64,000 bases of DNA from Rhodanobacter humi (GTDB lineage: Bacteria; Pseudomonadota; Gammaproteobacteria; Xanthomonadales; Rhodanobacteraceae): contig NZ_JBGBPY010000001.1 in NCBI RefSeq assembly GCF_041107455.1, positions 2,480,001-2,544,000 on the forward strand, given 5' to 3'. Position numbers and translations under genes: made by a program. A model generated the notes under the pieces. The model was given only the letters and a program-made list of their open reading frames with translations, ran no database searches and was not told the origin of the DNA. Shown here one piece after another: positions 20,383 through 29,067 of the stretch. Position 1 is the stretch's first letter. Each line of letters begins with the position of its first letter.

Positions 20383-22221
20383 GTGGACAGCCATCATTTT
20401 CTGCAGCTGGCCGTGGTGTTCCTGCTGGCCACGGTGGTCGCGGTGCCGCTGACCAAGCGCTTCCGGCTGGGCTCGGTGCTGGGCTATCTGCTGGCCGGCA
20501 TGGCGATCGGGCCGCAGGCGCTGGGCCTGGTGGGCGACACCGGAGGGGTTGCCGCGATCTCCGAGTTCGGCGTGGTGCTGATGCTGTTCGTGATCGGCCT
20601 GGAGCTGTCGCCGCAGCGGCTGTGGGTGATGCGGCGCTCGGTGTTCGGCACCGGCTTGCTGCAGGTGCTGGCCACCAGCGCGGTGATCGGCGTGATCGCC
20701 TGGCGCCTGCTCGGCCTCACGCCGGGGGCGGCGTTCATCGTGGCCGGCAGCCTGGCGCTGTCGTCCACCGCGTTCGGCCTGCAGATCCTCGGCGAACGCA
20801 AGGAGGCCGGTTCGGCCTACGGACGGCAGGCGTTCGCGATCCTGCTGTTCCAGGATCTCGCGGCGATTCCGCTGATCGCGGCGGTGCCGCTCCTGGCCAG
20901 CAGCACGACCAGCCACGGCTTCGATCTCGCGGGTACGCTGCGCACGGTGGGCGTGATCGTGGCGGTGGTGGTGGGCGGCCGCTACCTGCTGCGGCCGGTG
21001 TTCCGCTTCGTGGCGAAGGCGGATGCGGTGGAGGTGTCCACCGCCACCGCGCTGCTGGTGGTGATGGGCGTGGCGCTGCTGATGGAGGTGGCCGGTGTGT
21101 CGGTGACGCTGGGCGCCTTCCTCGCCGGCGTGCTGCTCGCCGATTCGGAATACCGCCACGAGCTGGAATCCAACATCGAGCCGTTCAAGGGCCTGCTGCT
21201 GGGGTTGTTCTTCATCAGCGTGGGCATGTCGATGGACATCTCGCTGCTGCTGCGCGCACCGGTGCTGGTGCTGGGCCTGGTCGCCGCGCTGCTGCTGTTG
21301 AAGGGCGCGTTGCTGTGGCCGCTGGGGCGCATCGTGGGCGGGCTGGAGCGCGGCGATGCGCTGCGCCTCGCGGTGCTGCTGGCCTGCGGCGGCGAGTTCG
21401 CGTTCGTGGTGCTCAAGCTGGCCGGCGAGCAGGGCCTGGTCAGCGCGCGCCAGCACAACCTGCTGGTGCTGGCGATCACGCTGTCGATGGCGTTGACGCC
21501 GCTGCTGGTGACGGGCCTGGCGAAGCTGCTGGGTGCGCACAAGGTGCGCAAACCGGCACGCGCGTTCGACACCATCGTGGCGCACTCGCCGCGCGTGATC
21601 ATCGCCGGCTACGGCCGCATGGGGCAGATCGTGTCGCGCGTGTTGCGCGCGGAAGGCATCCCGTTCGTGGCGCTGGACCACTCGGTCGAGCAGATGGACC
21701 TGATCCGCCGCTTCGGCCGCGGCAGCGACATCTTCTATGGCGATCCCGCGCGCCCCGAGTTGCTGCGCGCCGCGCAGGCGGACAAGGCCGAGGTGTTCGT
21801 GCTGGCCAGCGACAATCCCGAATCCAGCCTGCACGTGGCGCGCGTGGTGCGGCGCATGTATCCGCACCTGAAGATCGTGGCGCGCGCGCGCAATCGCCAG
21901 CACGTGTGGCGGTTGATGGATCTCGGCATCGACGACCCGATCCGCGAGACGCTCTATTCCAGCCTCAAGATGACCAAGCAGGCGCTGATCGCGCTGGGCC
22001 TGACGCCCGAACGCGCGATGGATCGCGTGGAACGTTTCCGCCGCCAGGACGCCGAGCTGATCAAGACGCAGTACCTCGTCTACGACGACGAGGCCAAGCT
22101 GGTGCAGACCACGAAAGAGGCGCTGGCCGAACTCGACAAGCTGTTCGAGGCCGATGCCGAGCCGCAGGCGCGGCAGGCGCGCGAGCGCAATCCGGACACG
22201 CCGTTGACGAGTTCGGACTGA
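20383..22221 (+). CDS. CPA2-family monovalent cation:proton antiporter (KefB/KefC-like)
   Basis: This 612-residue inner-membrane antiporter has about 12 membrane segments in the first 390 residues, including the exchanger motif SLALSSTAFGLQIL and GAFLAGVLLADSEYRHELE. A cytoplasmic RCK/TrkA-N domain begins at residue 403 with the nucleotide-binding motif IAGYGRMGQIVSRVL. It probably exports K+ (or Na+) in exchange for H+ under control of the RCK domain. I chose GTG 20383 because the GGAACGGAG ribosome site is correctly spaced for it; GTG 20377 is too close. Confidence 0.88.
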   Translation: MDSHHFLQLAVVFLLATVVAVPLTKRFRLGSVLGYLLAGMAIGPQALGLVGDTGGVAAISEFGVVLMLFVIGLELSPQRLWVMRRSVFGTGLLQVLATSAVIGVIAWRLLGLTPGAAFIVAGSLALSSTAFGLQILGERKEAGSAYGRQAFAILLFQDLAAIPLIAAVPLLASSTTSHGFDLAGTLRTVGVIVAVVVGGRYLLRPVFRFVAKADAVEVSTATALLVVMGVALLMEVAGVSVTLGAFLAGVLLADSEYRHELESNIEPFKGLLLGLFFISVGMSMDISLLLRAPVLVLGLVAALLLLKGALLWPLGRIVGGLERGDALRLAVLLACGGEFAFVVLKLAGEQGLVSARQHNLLVLAITLSMALTPLLVTGLAKLLGAHKVRKPARAFDTIVAHSPRVIIAGYGRMGQIVSRVLRAEGIPFVALDHSVEQMDLIRRFGRGSDIFYGDPARPELLRAAQADKAEVFVLASDNPESSLHVARVVRRMYPHLKIVARARNRQHVWRLMDLGIDDPIRETLYSSLKMTKQALIALGLTPERAMDRVERFRRQDAELIKTQYLVYDDEAKLVQTTKEALAELDKLFEADAEPQARQARERNPDTPLTSSD

Positions 22222-22325
22222 ACCGTTCGCAAGATATCTTCGCCTTATTTTGCGGTGCTTTACGTGTTCCTGCGTGCGCAAAAACCTGCCGTCAACGCGG
22301 CTCGTCGAGCAGCGTTTCGACGGGC

Positions 22326-23399
22326 ATGCCCAAGCCCGTGCACCCGCTCGTCATCCGCTTCGGTCGCCTCGGCGACACCGTGCTGTTGCAGCCGCTGCTG
22401 CACAAGTTGCAGCAGCGCTACGGCCAGCCCTGCGACCTGCTCGCGATCGGCGCGTGGCCGGCGGAGTTGTACGCGGACCAGCCCGAGGTGGCCGAGGTAC
22501 TCGCCCTGCGCGCGCCACGCCGGCCGCTGCTGATCAGTCGCGAACGTTGGCGCGCGATCGGCTGGCTGCACGAGCGGCGCGAGGCGCCGGTCTACGTATG
22601 CGAGCCGCAGCCACGTGCGCTGCTGCGGATCCAACGCATGCTCCGGCTGGCGGGCGTGCCGACGGCGCACCGCGCCTACCTGGTCGACTTGCCGTTGCGC
22701 GAACGCGAACACTGGGTCGACCACCTGCTGCGTTTCGGCGACGGCACGCCGGCCGCGTTCCGTGGCCGTTGCGATGCGCTGGCGATCGATCCCGGCGCCG
22801 CACCGCAACTGCGGGTCGACGCGGCAGCCCGGTTCGACTGCGAGCGCTGGCTGCACGCACGCGGCCTGCACGGCCATCCACTGGTGCTGCTGCAGCCGGC
22901 CAACAAGCGCACCCTGCGCTGGAACGGCGTGCGTGCGATCGTGGACGACGACAAGGCGTGGCCGGTGCAGCACTGGGCGGCGCTGGCCTGGACGATCCTG
23001 GAGACGCTGCCCTCGGCCCGGGTGCTGCTGTGCGGCAGTCCGCAGGAGGCCGATTACCTGGAAGGCATCCGCGCGATCGCGGCCAGCGAGGCGGTGACGT
23101 CAGTCGCCGAGGAGCTGCCGCTGACGCGGCTGAAGGCCTTGCTGGGCTGCGCGCACAGCATGGTGTCGGTGGACACGGGACCGGCGCATCTCGCCGCCGC
23201 GCTGGGTTGCTCGCTGGTGGTGATGTTCGGCGCCGCCGCGCCCGCGCACTGGGCGCCGCGCGCGGCGCCGGGCAGTGCGGTGACGGTGCTGGGCGGGGCG
23301 TCATGCAACGCGCGGGTGGATACCCTCACGGTGGCGCAGGTCGCCGACGCCTGGCGCGGCCTGCCGCCGCGCCAGGCGCGTTGGCGTGCGGTGGCCTGA
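22326..23399 (+). CDS. glycosyltransferase family 9 protein
   Basis: This 357-residue GT9 (heptosyltransferase-like) protein begins MPKPVHPLVIRFGRLGDTVLLQPLL, the GT9 N-terminal acceptor loop. It has the donor-site stretch SVDTGPAHLAAALGCSLVVMFG near residue 280. Such enzymes add sugars, often heptose, to the lipopolysaccharide core on the cytoplasmic face. It lacks a neighbouring LPS cluster, so the exact role is open. It begins 104 bp after the antiporter gene. Confidence 0.85.
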   Translation: MPKPVHPLVIRFGRLGDTVLLQPLLHKLQQRYGQPCDLLAIGAWPAELYADQPEVAEVLALRAPRRPLLISRERWRAIGWLHERREAPVYVCEPQPRALLRIQRMLRLAGVPTAHRAYLVDLPLREREHWVDHLLRFGDGTPAAFRGRCDALAIDPGAAPQLRVDAAARFDCERWLHARGLHGHPLVLLQPANKRTLRWNGVRAIVDDDKAWPVQHWAALAWTILETLPSARVLLCGSPQEADYLEGIRAIAASEAVTSVAEELPLTRLKALLGCAHSMVSVDTGPAHLAAALGCSLVVMFGAAAPAHWAPRAAPGSAVTVLGGASCNARVDTLTVAQVADAWRGLPPRQARWRAVA

Positions 23400-23441
23400 G
23401 GATGCCCCGGCGCTGACCGGCGCATTCCCGTTCGATCCCGC

Positions 23442-26400
23442 TCACTCCGCCGGCTGGGCCGGTTGGCGCAGGGTCTGCCGCACGCTAGGGATCGCGCCGC
23501 TGCGCACCGCCAGTTCGTGGGCGATGTCCACGTAGCCGAGCTGGCGCGCCACATCGGCGGCGGTGCGGCCGAACGCGTCGGCGGCGGCGCGGTCGGCGCC
23601 GCGCGACAGCAGCACGCGGGCCGGCGGCAGCAGCGCGTGCATCGCGCAGGCGTGCAGCGCGGTGACGCCGCGCTGGTCGGCATGCGCCACGTCGGCGCCG
23701 GCTTCCAGCAGCACCGGCACCAGTGCGCCGAGATGGGTGGCGTCGCAGTCGCTGCCGGGACGCAGCTGGGCGCCAAGCAGCAGCAGCAGCGCGGTCTTGC
23801 CTTCGCCGTCGGCGTGGTTGACGTCGGCGCCATGCTTGAACAGCACGTCCAGCAGGCGGCGCGCGCGCAGGCTGTCGTTGTGCTCGAAACCGTATTGCGC
23901 GGCGGCGTGCAGCGCGCTGTGGCCGCGCGCGTCGACGGCGTTGACGTCGGCGCCCGCGGCGAGCAGGGCGTCGGCCAGTTCGGCGCGGCCCATCGCCGCG
24001 GCCACCATCAGCGCGGTGCTCTGGTTCGGCAGGCGCTGGTCGACCTCGGCCTTGCGTTCCAGCAGCAGCGCCACCGTGCTCTCGCGTCCACCGGCCACGG
24101 CGGCGGCCAGCGGGGTGATGCCGTTCGCCGTGGCCAGCGCGGGATCGGCGCCGGCATCGAGCAGGCAGGCGGCGAGTTCGCGGTGGCCGGCACCGCAGGC
24201 GTGCAGCAGCGCGCTGGCACCGTGCGCGTCGACGGTGTCGACCGCGAAGCCCAGTTCCAGCAGTCGCTGCACCGCGACCAGCGCGCCGGCCTGCGCCGCG
24301 GCGGGCAGGTCGTCGGCACGCAGCGGACGGCGTGGCCGCGTCCAGCCACCCCAGTCCAGCCAGCGTTCGATCGCCGGATGTTCCAGCGCCAGGCCCAGCG
24401 GCGTCTCGCCGTTGGTGTCGGCGGCTTCCGCGTCGGCGCCGTGGGCGATCAATGCGCGCACCAGCGGCAATGCGGCTTCGCCGTGTTCCAGCGCGGCGAA
24501 CAGCGGCGTGCGGCCGTCGCGGTCGCGGCTGTTCGGGTTGCAGCCGCGCACGAGCAGGGCCTGCAGCAGCTCGCCGTGGCCGTTCGCCGCGGCGAGTTGC
24601 AGCGGCGTGCGTTCGCGCGCGTCGGGGCCGAACGGATCGGCGCCGCGTTCGAGCAAGGCCAGCGGCAACGCCGCGCCCTGCGCGGAGCCGCCGAGCCGCT
24701 GCAGCGCCTGCGCGAGCAGGCCGGCACCGGCCGGCGTGGCGCCGGCCTGCAGCAGGTCGTCGATGGCTTCGGTGGAAGCGGGCAGTTGCAGCAGCAGGGC
24801 GTCGAACAGGCGGCGGCCCAGCGGCGGCAGCACGGTGCGCTCATCGTTGGCGACGACGGTTTCGTCGCCGTGCTCGTCGTCGGGCTGCTGCGCGGCGAGG
24901 CGTGCCTCGGCAGCCAGGCCGTGGTCCAGCAACCAGCGCCGGGCCTGGCTCTGGCCGGGTTGGGCGAGGTCGAGGTAGAGCCGGGCCAGCTGCGCCTGCG
25001 GCCAGTCGCGCACACGCGCGGCGAAGCCGGAGACGATCGCCCAGTGGCCGAAACGCAGCGCGTCGAGCAGGTGCGCCGGGGTGTCGGCGCCGGAGGAGAG
25101 CGCCGCGTCGCCGAGATTGGCCGGCAGCGGGGTTTCCGGGTCGAGCAGGGCGACCAGATCCCAGCGCCCGGCGGCGGCGGCGTGGTCGAGCGCGCTGCGG
25201 CCGTCGCTGCCCGGAGTCTTCGGTTCGGCGCCCAGCGCGAGCAGGGCACGCACGGTGTCGGCGTGGGCGCGCGGCGACTGGCAGGCGAGCGTGAGCGCGT
25301 CGCGGCCGTGGCTGTCGCGCGTGCGGGCATCGGGTTGTGCCTCGGCGAGCCGCTGCACGATGCCCACCGCGCCGGCGCGCGCGGCTTCCATCAGCGCGGT
25401 GCTGCCGTGGCGGTCGGCCAGCGTGGCGTCGGCGCCGGCGGCGCACAGCGCACGGGCGATCTGCTCGTGGCCCTCGGCGGCGGCGGCGACCAGCGCGCTG
25501 CGGCGGCGCGCGTCCACCGCGTTCACCGCGGCGCGATGCTTGAGCAGCAGCTTCACGCCGGCGGGATCGTCGTCGGCGATGCCGGCGGCGGCGACCAGCG
25601 CGGGCTCGCCGTTCGCCGGCGCGGGCTTCGCGCCGCGTTCGAGCAGGAACTTCGCCAGCGGCCAGTTCGCGGCGCGGCAGGCCACCGCAAGCGGGCTGGC
25701 GCCGGCCTGGTCCAGCGCGTTGATAGTCGCGCCGGCGTCGAGCAGCATCGCCGCCACCATCGGTTCCTCGCTGAGCACCGCGCCGTGCAGGGCGGTGCGG
25801 CCCTCGCTGTCGGCGGCGAGCGGATCGGCACCGTTCGCGAGCAGGGTCATCACCGCCTCGGAACGGCCGTGCCAGCTGTCGCGGGTGGCGGCGAGCAGCG
25901 GGGTGAGCCCGCCGCTGGCGCGGTTGACGTCGGCGCCCTTGGCAATCAGGGCACGCAACAGCCGGGTGTCGGGCAGCAGCGCGGCGAGCATCAGCACGGG
26001 GCGCTGGTCGCGGTCCGTGGCGAGCGGTGCGGTGGCCGGATCGGCGCCGGCTTCGACCAGGGCCAGCGCGCGTTCGATGTCGCCGTCGCGGGTGGCGGCG
26101 AGCAGGGCGGCGGCCTGTTCCGGCGTGCCGGCGATGCGCTCCTGTTCGCTCAGGGGCGCGGCGACCGGCGCAGCGGATTTGGCGGTGGCCGGCGCATCGG
26201 CCAGTTCGGCACGACGGCGATGGCGATCGTGCTGGACGCACAGCAGGGTGCGCAGCGTGCGATTGGCCACGATCAGGCAACCCAGCGGCAGCAGCAGCAC
26301 GCCGTACAGCGCCAGCGCGGCGGTGCGGATTTCCGAGGGCAGCATGCCGTACAGGCCGCTCAGCGCGATCGCGCCCCAGGTCAGCGCCAGCAGGGCCAGC

Positions 26401-26921
26401 GCGGCGGGCAGGAAGTGGCTGAAGAAGCGCTCCTCGCGCGCGAGGTGGCGACCGAACATCAGGCTGCGCAAGGTGGCGGTGAAGATCCACGAGCCGTCGT
26501 GCCGCGCGGGGTAGGCGTCGTCCCACACGAACACCAGGCCGAACGCGGGCCATGGCCGCCACAGCACGGCCAGCGCCAGCACCAGGGTGGCGACCAGCGC
26601 CAGCGTGGCGGCGAGGCTGTGCGACTGCGAGAGCGACAGCATCGGCCACGCCACCAGCGCGAACACGATCACCGCGTAGCCGGTGAACATCACCAAGTGC
26701 GCGGCGCCCCGGCGCAGCACGGTGCGCGCGAAGCTGGGCTCGGGATCGAAGCCGATCGCATGGCAGACAGCAGCCATCGTCAGCGCGTTCGCCAGCAATA
26801 GCGGGATCAGGGTCAGCGGGTGGGCGACCAGGCCGGCCAGCGCCACGGCGAGCAGTCCGGGAACGAACCAGGCGAGGGCCTGCAGGAACGGAGGGCGGCG
26901 GCGCGATTTGGTCTGGGTCAT
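23442..26921 (-). CDS. large membrane-anchored ankyrin-repeat protein
   Basis: This is a 1,159-residue protein. The first 230 residues hold about six hydrophobic segments (for example LAWFVPGLLAVALAGLVAH and LVMFTGYAVIVFALVAWPML). After a charged linker (DRHRRRAELADAP), ankyrin repeats run from about residue 265 to the end, roughly twenty of them with the consensus G.TPL..A...G......LL..GADVN. The middle, around residues 590-680, is degenerate. It is likely an inner-membrane scaffold with a cytoplasmic ankyrin solenoid. The partner is unknown. Start is ATG 26921; an in-frame GTG lies at 26927. The gene is convergent with the GT9 gene (42 bp). Confidence 0.85.
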   Translation of the reverse strand: MTQTKSRRRPPFLQALAWFVPGLLAVALAGLVAHPLTLIPLLLANALTMAAVCHAIGFDPEPSFARTVLRRGAAHLVMFTGYAVIVFALVAWPMLSLSQSHSLAATLALVATLVLALAVLWRPWPAFGLVFVWDDAYPARHDGSWIFTATLRSLMFGRHLAREERFFSHFLPAALALLALTWGAIALSGLYGMLPSEIRTAALALYGVLLLPLGCLIVANRTLRTLLCVQHDRHRRRAELADAPATAKSAAPVAAPLSEQERIAGTPEQAAALLAATRDGDIERALALVEAGADPATAPLATDRDQRPVLMLAALLPDTRLLRALIAKGADVNRASGGLTPLLAATRDSWHGRSEAVMTLLANGADPLAADSEGRTALHGAVLSEEPMVAAMLLDAGATINALDQAGASPLAVACRAANWPLAKFLLERGAKPAPANGEPALVAAAGIADDDPAGVKLLLKHRAAVNAVDARRRSALVAAAAEGHEQIARALCAAGADATLADRHGSTALMEAARAGAVGIVQRLAEAQPDARTRDSHGRDALTLACQSPRAHADTVRALLALGAEPKTPGSDGRSALDHAAAAGRWDLVALLDPETPLPANLGDAALSSGADTPAHLLDALRFGHWAIVSGFAARVRDWPQAQLARLYLDLAQPGQSQARRWLLDHGLAAEARLAAQQPDDEHGDETVVANDERTVLPPLGRRLFDALLLQLPASTEAIDDLLQAGATPAGAGLLAQALQRLGGSAQGAALPLALLERGADPFGPDARERTPLQLAAANGHGELLQALLVRGCNPNSRDRDGRTPLFAALEHGEAALPLVRALIAHGADAEAADTNGETPLGLALEHPAIERWLDWGGWTRPRRPLRADDLPAAAQAGALVAVQRLLELGFAVDTVDAHGASALLHACGAGHRELAACLLDAGADPALATANGITPLAAAVAGGRESTVALLLERKAEVDQRLPNQSTALMVAAAMGRAELADALLAAGADVNAVDARGHSALHAAAQYGFEHNDSLRARRLLDVLFKHGADVNHADGEGKTALLLLLGAQLRPGSDCDATHLGALVPVLLEAGADVAHADQRGVTALHACAMHALLPPARVLLSRGADRAAADAFGRTAADVARQLGYVDIAHELAVRSGAIPSVRQTLRQPAQPAE

Positions 26922-26995
26922 CGTCACAGTATAGGAACCGTGATGGACACAGACGGTAACCTCGCGTTAACGCGGCGACCGATGTGCGAGCCGGC

Positions 26996-27289
26996 TCAGT
27001 CCCGCTTCGCGTCGTGCAGCGTGGCGCCGTATGCGGGATGGTTGACGCCGGCCAACGCGCTCTCCGGCGGCAATTGCAGATGCCAGCCCCGTTCGCGCAG
27101 ATGTGCCAGCACCTGCCGGGCATCCTCGCGCGGCAGGCGACGGGTTTCGTCCAGCTGCAGCTCCAGCGCGAAGCGCAGTACGCCCAGCATGTCGCGCAGC
27201 GGTTCGGGCAGACCACCGAAGCCGTCGCGCTCGGCCAGCCACAGGTAGGTATCGGGTTTGCGGCGGCTGGCGTAGACGAAACACTGCAT
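26996..27289 (-). CDS. YcgL domain-containing protein
   Basis: This 97-residue protein begins MQCFVYASRRKPDTYLWLAE and contains LPEPLRDMLG and RGWHLQLPPES, the YcgL family pattern. The family has a small alpha/beta fold and no assigned function. The ATG at 27289 is the family start; the open frame extends 110 codons further upstream without support. It lies 74 bp upstream of the ankyrin gene on the same strand. Confidence 0.88.
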   Translation of the reverse strand: MQCFVYASRRKPDTYLWLAERDGFGGLPEPLRDMLGVLRFALELQLDETRRLPREDARQVLAHLRERGWHLQLPPESALAGVNHPAYGATLHDAKRD

Positions 27290-27479
27290 GGGCTTGCCCT
27301 CGGTGCACGGGTGCAGGAACCGGACATTATCGCGGTGATGCGGCGATTGCTGCGCCAGCACTTGCAACACCCGGTGTGAGCGGGCACAGTGCCGCGAACG
27401 AATGTTAAACGCCCGTATGAATTCCGTGTGAATCTCGTCGGGCGGGCAAGCCATCCATCCCGATCCGCAGGAGCCCGCG

Positions 27480-29024
27480 ATGCACAAGTCTTTCCGTCCC
27501 CTCTCGAACGCCACCCGTCCGCTGGCGCTCGCCGCGCTGAGCGTGGCCGTCGCGGGCGCCCTGATCGCGCCGGGCATGGCGCATGCCAGTGCCTTCCAGC
27601 TGAAGGAGAACAGCGCCAAGGGTCTGGGACGCGCCTATGCCGGTTCGGCCACGGCCGGCGGCGATGTGTCGGTGGTGGCGAACAACCCGGCCGCGATGAG
27701 CGACCTCGACGGCACCTACGTGCAGGCCGACATCACCGCGATCAACTTCAGCGCCAAGTTCAGCGGCAGCTCGCGCGACGCGCTGGGCCGCCCGATCAGC
27801 GGCGGCAACGGCGGCGACGCCGGTACCACCCTGCCGGTGCCGGCGCTGGCGATCTCCACCAAGGTCAGCGACCGCGTCAACCTCGGCCTCGCGCTTGACG
27901 TGCCGTTCGGCTTCCAGACCGAGTACGACCGCAACTGGATCGGCCGCTACGACGCGATCAAGACCAAGCTGCAGTCGTTCGACAGCACGCTGTCCGCCTC
28001 GTTCAAGATCAACGACCAGTGGAGCGTGGGCGCCAGCGCGATCGCCGAGCGCACCAACGCCGACCTGACCAACGCGATCAACTTCAACGGCGTGGGCAAC
28101 GGCATCATCAACGGCATCAATGGTCAGCTCGCTGCCGGCGCCGCCCAGGCGGCGGCTGGGATCGCGCAGATCCAGGCCGGCATGGCGGCAGGGCAGATTC
28201 CCGCCGCCACCGGCGCGGCGATGATCCAGCAGATCATGCAACAGGCCCAGCAGGGTGCGGCCACTGCCGCCGCTGCAAAGGCCGGCGTGGCCGCTGCGAC
28301 CCCGCCGGGCTCGGATGGCTTCGCCCAGGTCAAGGGCAACAGCTGGGCCTGGGGCTGGCAGGTCGGCGCGTACTGGAAGCCGACCGCGAACGATCGCGTG
28401 GCGCTGGACTACCGCTCGCGCATCAGCCACAACATCGACGGCACCGCGAACTTCACCACCACGCCGGGCTACGACCTGCTGCTGGCCAACCCGGCGCTGG
28501 CCTCCAGCATCCCGCCGTTCCAGCACACCACCGGCAAGGCCCGCCTCACCAACCCGGCCGTCGCCACCCTGAGCTACTGGCACCAGGAAGAGAAGTTCGG
28601 CCTGGGCTTCGATCTGGCCTGGACGCAGTGGAGCGTGATGCGCCAGCTCACGCTGAACTACGCCAACCCGCTGCAGCCCAACACCACGCTGCCGTTCAAC
28701 TGGCGCAACACCTGGTACGCCTCGGTGGGCGGCGACTACTACGTCACCGACAAGCTGACCCTGCGCGCCGGCGTGGCGATCGACCAGGCGCCGATGAGCG
28801 CTTCCAACCGCGACCCGCGCGTGCCTGACGCGGCGCGCCGGATGGCCACCTTCGGCATCGGATACAAGGCCAGCGAGCACTTCGAGATCAACGCCTCGTA
28901 CGCGCACATCTTCGTCAGCCATGCGGGCGTGAACGGCGCCACCAGCGCCACCGGCGACGTGCTCACCGGCAGCTTCGACGACTACGGCAACCTGCTGAGC
29001 GTGTCGGCGCAGTACAAGTTCTGA
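27480..29024 (+). CDS. FadL/TodX-type outer-membrane transport protein
   Basis: This 514-residue outer-membrane beta-barrel has a signal peptide ending AHA (residue 36) followed by the FadL N-terminus ASAFQLKENSAKGLGRAYAG and VSVVANNPAAMS. FadL-type channels bring long-chain fatty acids or aromatic hydrocarbons across the outer membrane. An unusual Ala/Gln-rich insertion (residues about 206-282, for example AAMIQQIMQQAQQGAATA) interrupts the barrel and is probably a surface or periplasmic loop. The chain ends LLSVSAQYKF, a classic barrel C-terminus. It is convergent with the aldehyde dehydrogenase of the TonB-receptor cluster. Confidence 0.92.
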   Translation: MHKSFRPLSNATRPLALAALSVAVAGALIAPGMAHASAFQLKENSAKGLGRAYAGSATAGGDVSVVANNPAAMSDLDGTYVQADITAINFSAKFSGSSRDALGRPISGGNGGDAGTTLPVPALAISTKVSDRVNLGLALDVPFGFQTEYDRNWIGRYDAIKTKLQSFDSTLSASFKINDQWSVGASAIAERTNADLTNAINFNGVGNGIINGINGQLAAGAAQAAAGIAQIQAGMAAGQIPAATGAAMIQQIMQQAQQGAATAAAAKAGVAAATPPGSDGFAQVKGNSWAWGWQVGAYWKPTANDRVALDYRSRISHNIDGTANFTTTPGYDLLLANPALASSIPPFQHTTGKARLTNPAVATLSYWHQEEKFGLGFDLAWTQWSVMRQLTLNYANPLQPNTTLPFNWRNTWYASVGGDYYVTDKLTLRAGVAIDQAPMSASNRDPRVPDAARRMATFGIGYKASEHFEINASYAHIFVSHAGVNGATSATGDVLTGSFDDYGNLLSVSAQYKF

Positions 29025-29037
29025 TTGCTGCACTCCA

Positions 29038-29067
29038 AGCCTCCCCGCGCGAGCGGGGAGGCTTTTT
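29038..29067 (+). terminator. strong intrinsic terminator after fadL-like gene
   Basis: An 11-bp perfect stem AGCCTCCCCGC/GCGGGGAGGCT with a GCGA loop is followed by TTTTT. It lies 13 bp past the porin stop and ends at the stop codon of the convergent aldehyde dehydrogenase gene. Confidence 0.9.

Noticed and set aside
20208-23399. 1,063-codon open frame spanning the antiporter and glycosyltransferase
   Set aside because: Only its last third (22326 onward) is a real gene; the rest is a shadow of the antiporter in another frame.
23463-26801. 1,112-codon open frame antisense to the ankyrin gene
   Set aside because: Its translation is repetitive because it mirrors the ankyrin repeats, has no family likeness, and high GC keeps antisense frames open.
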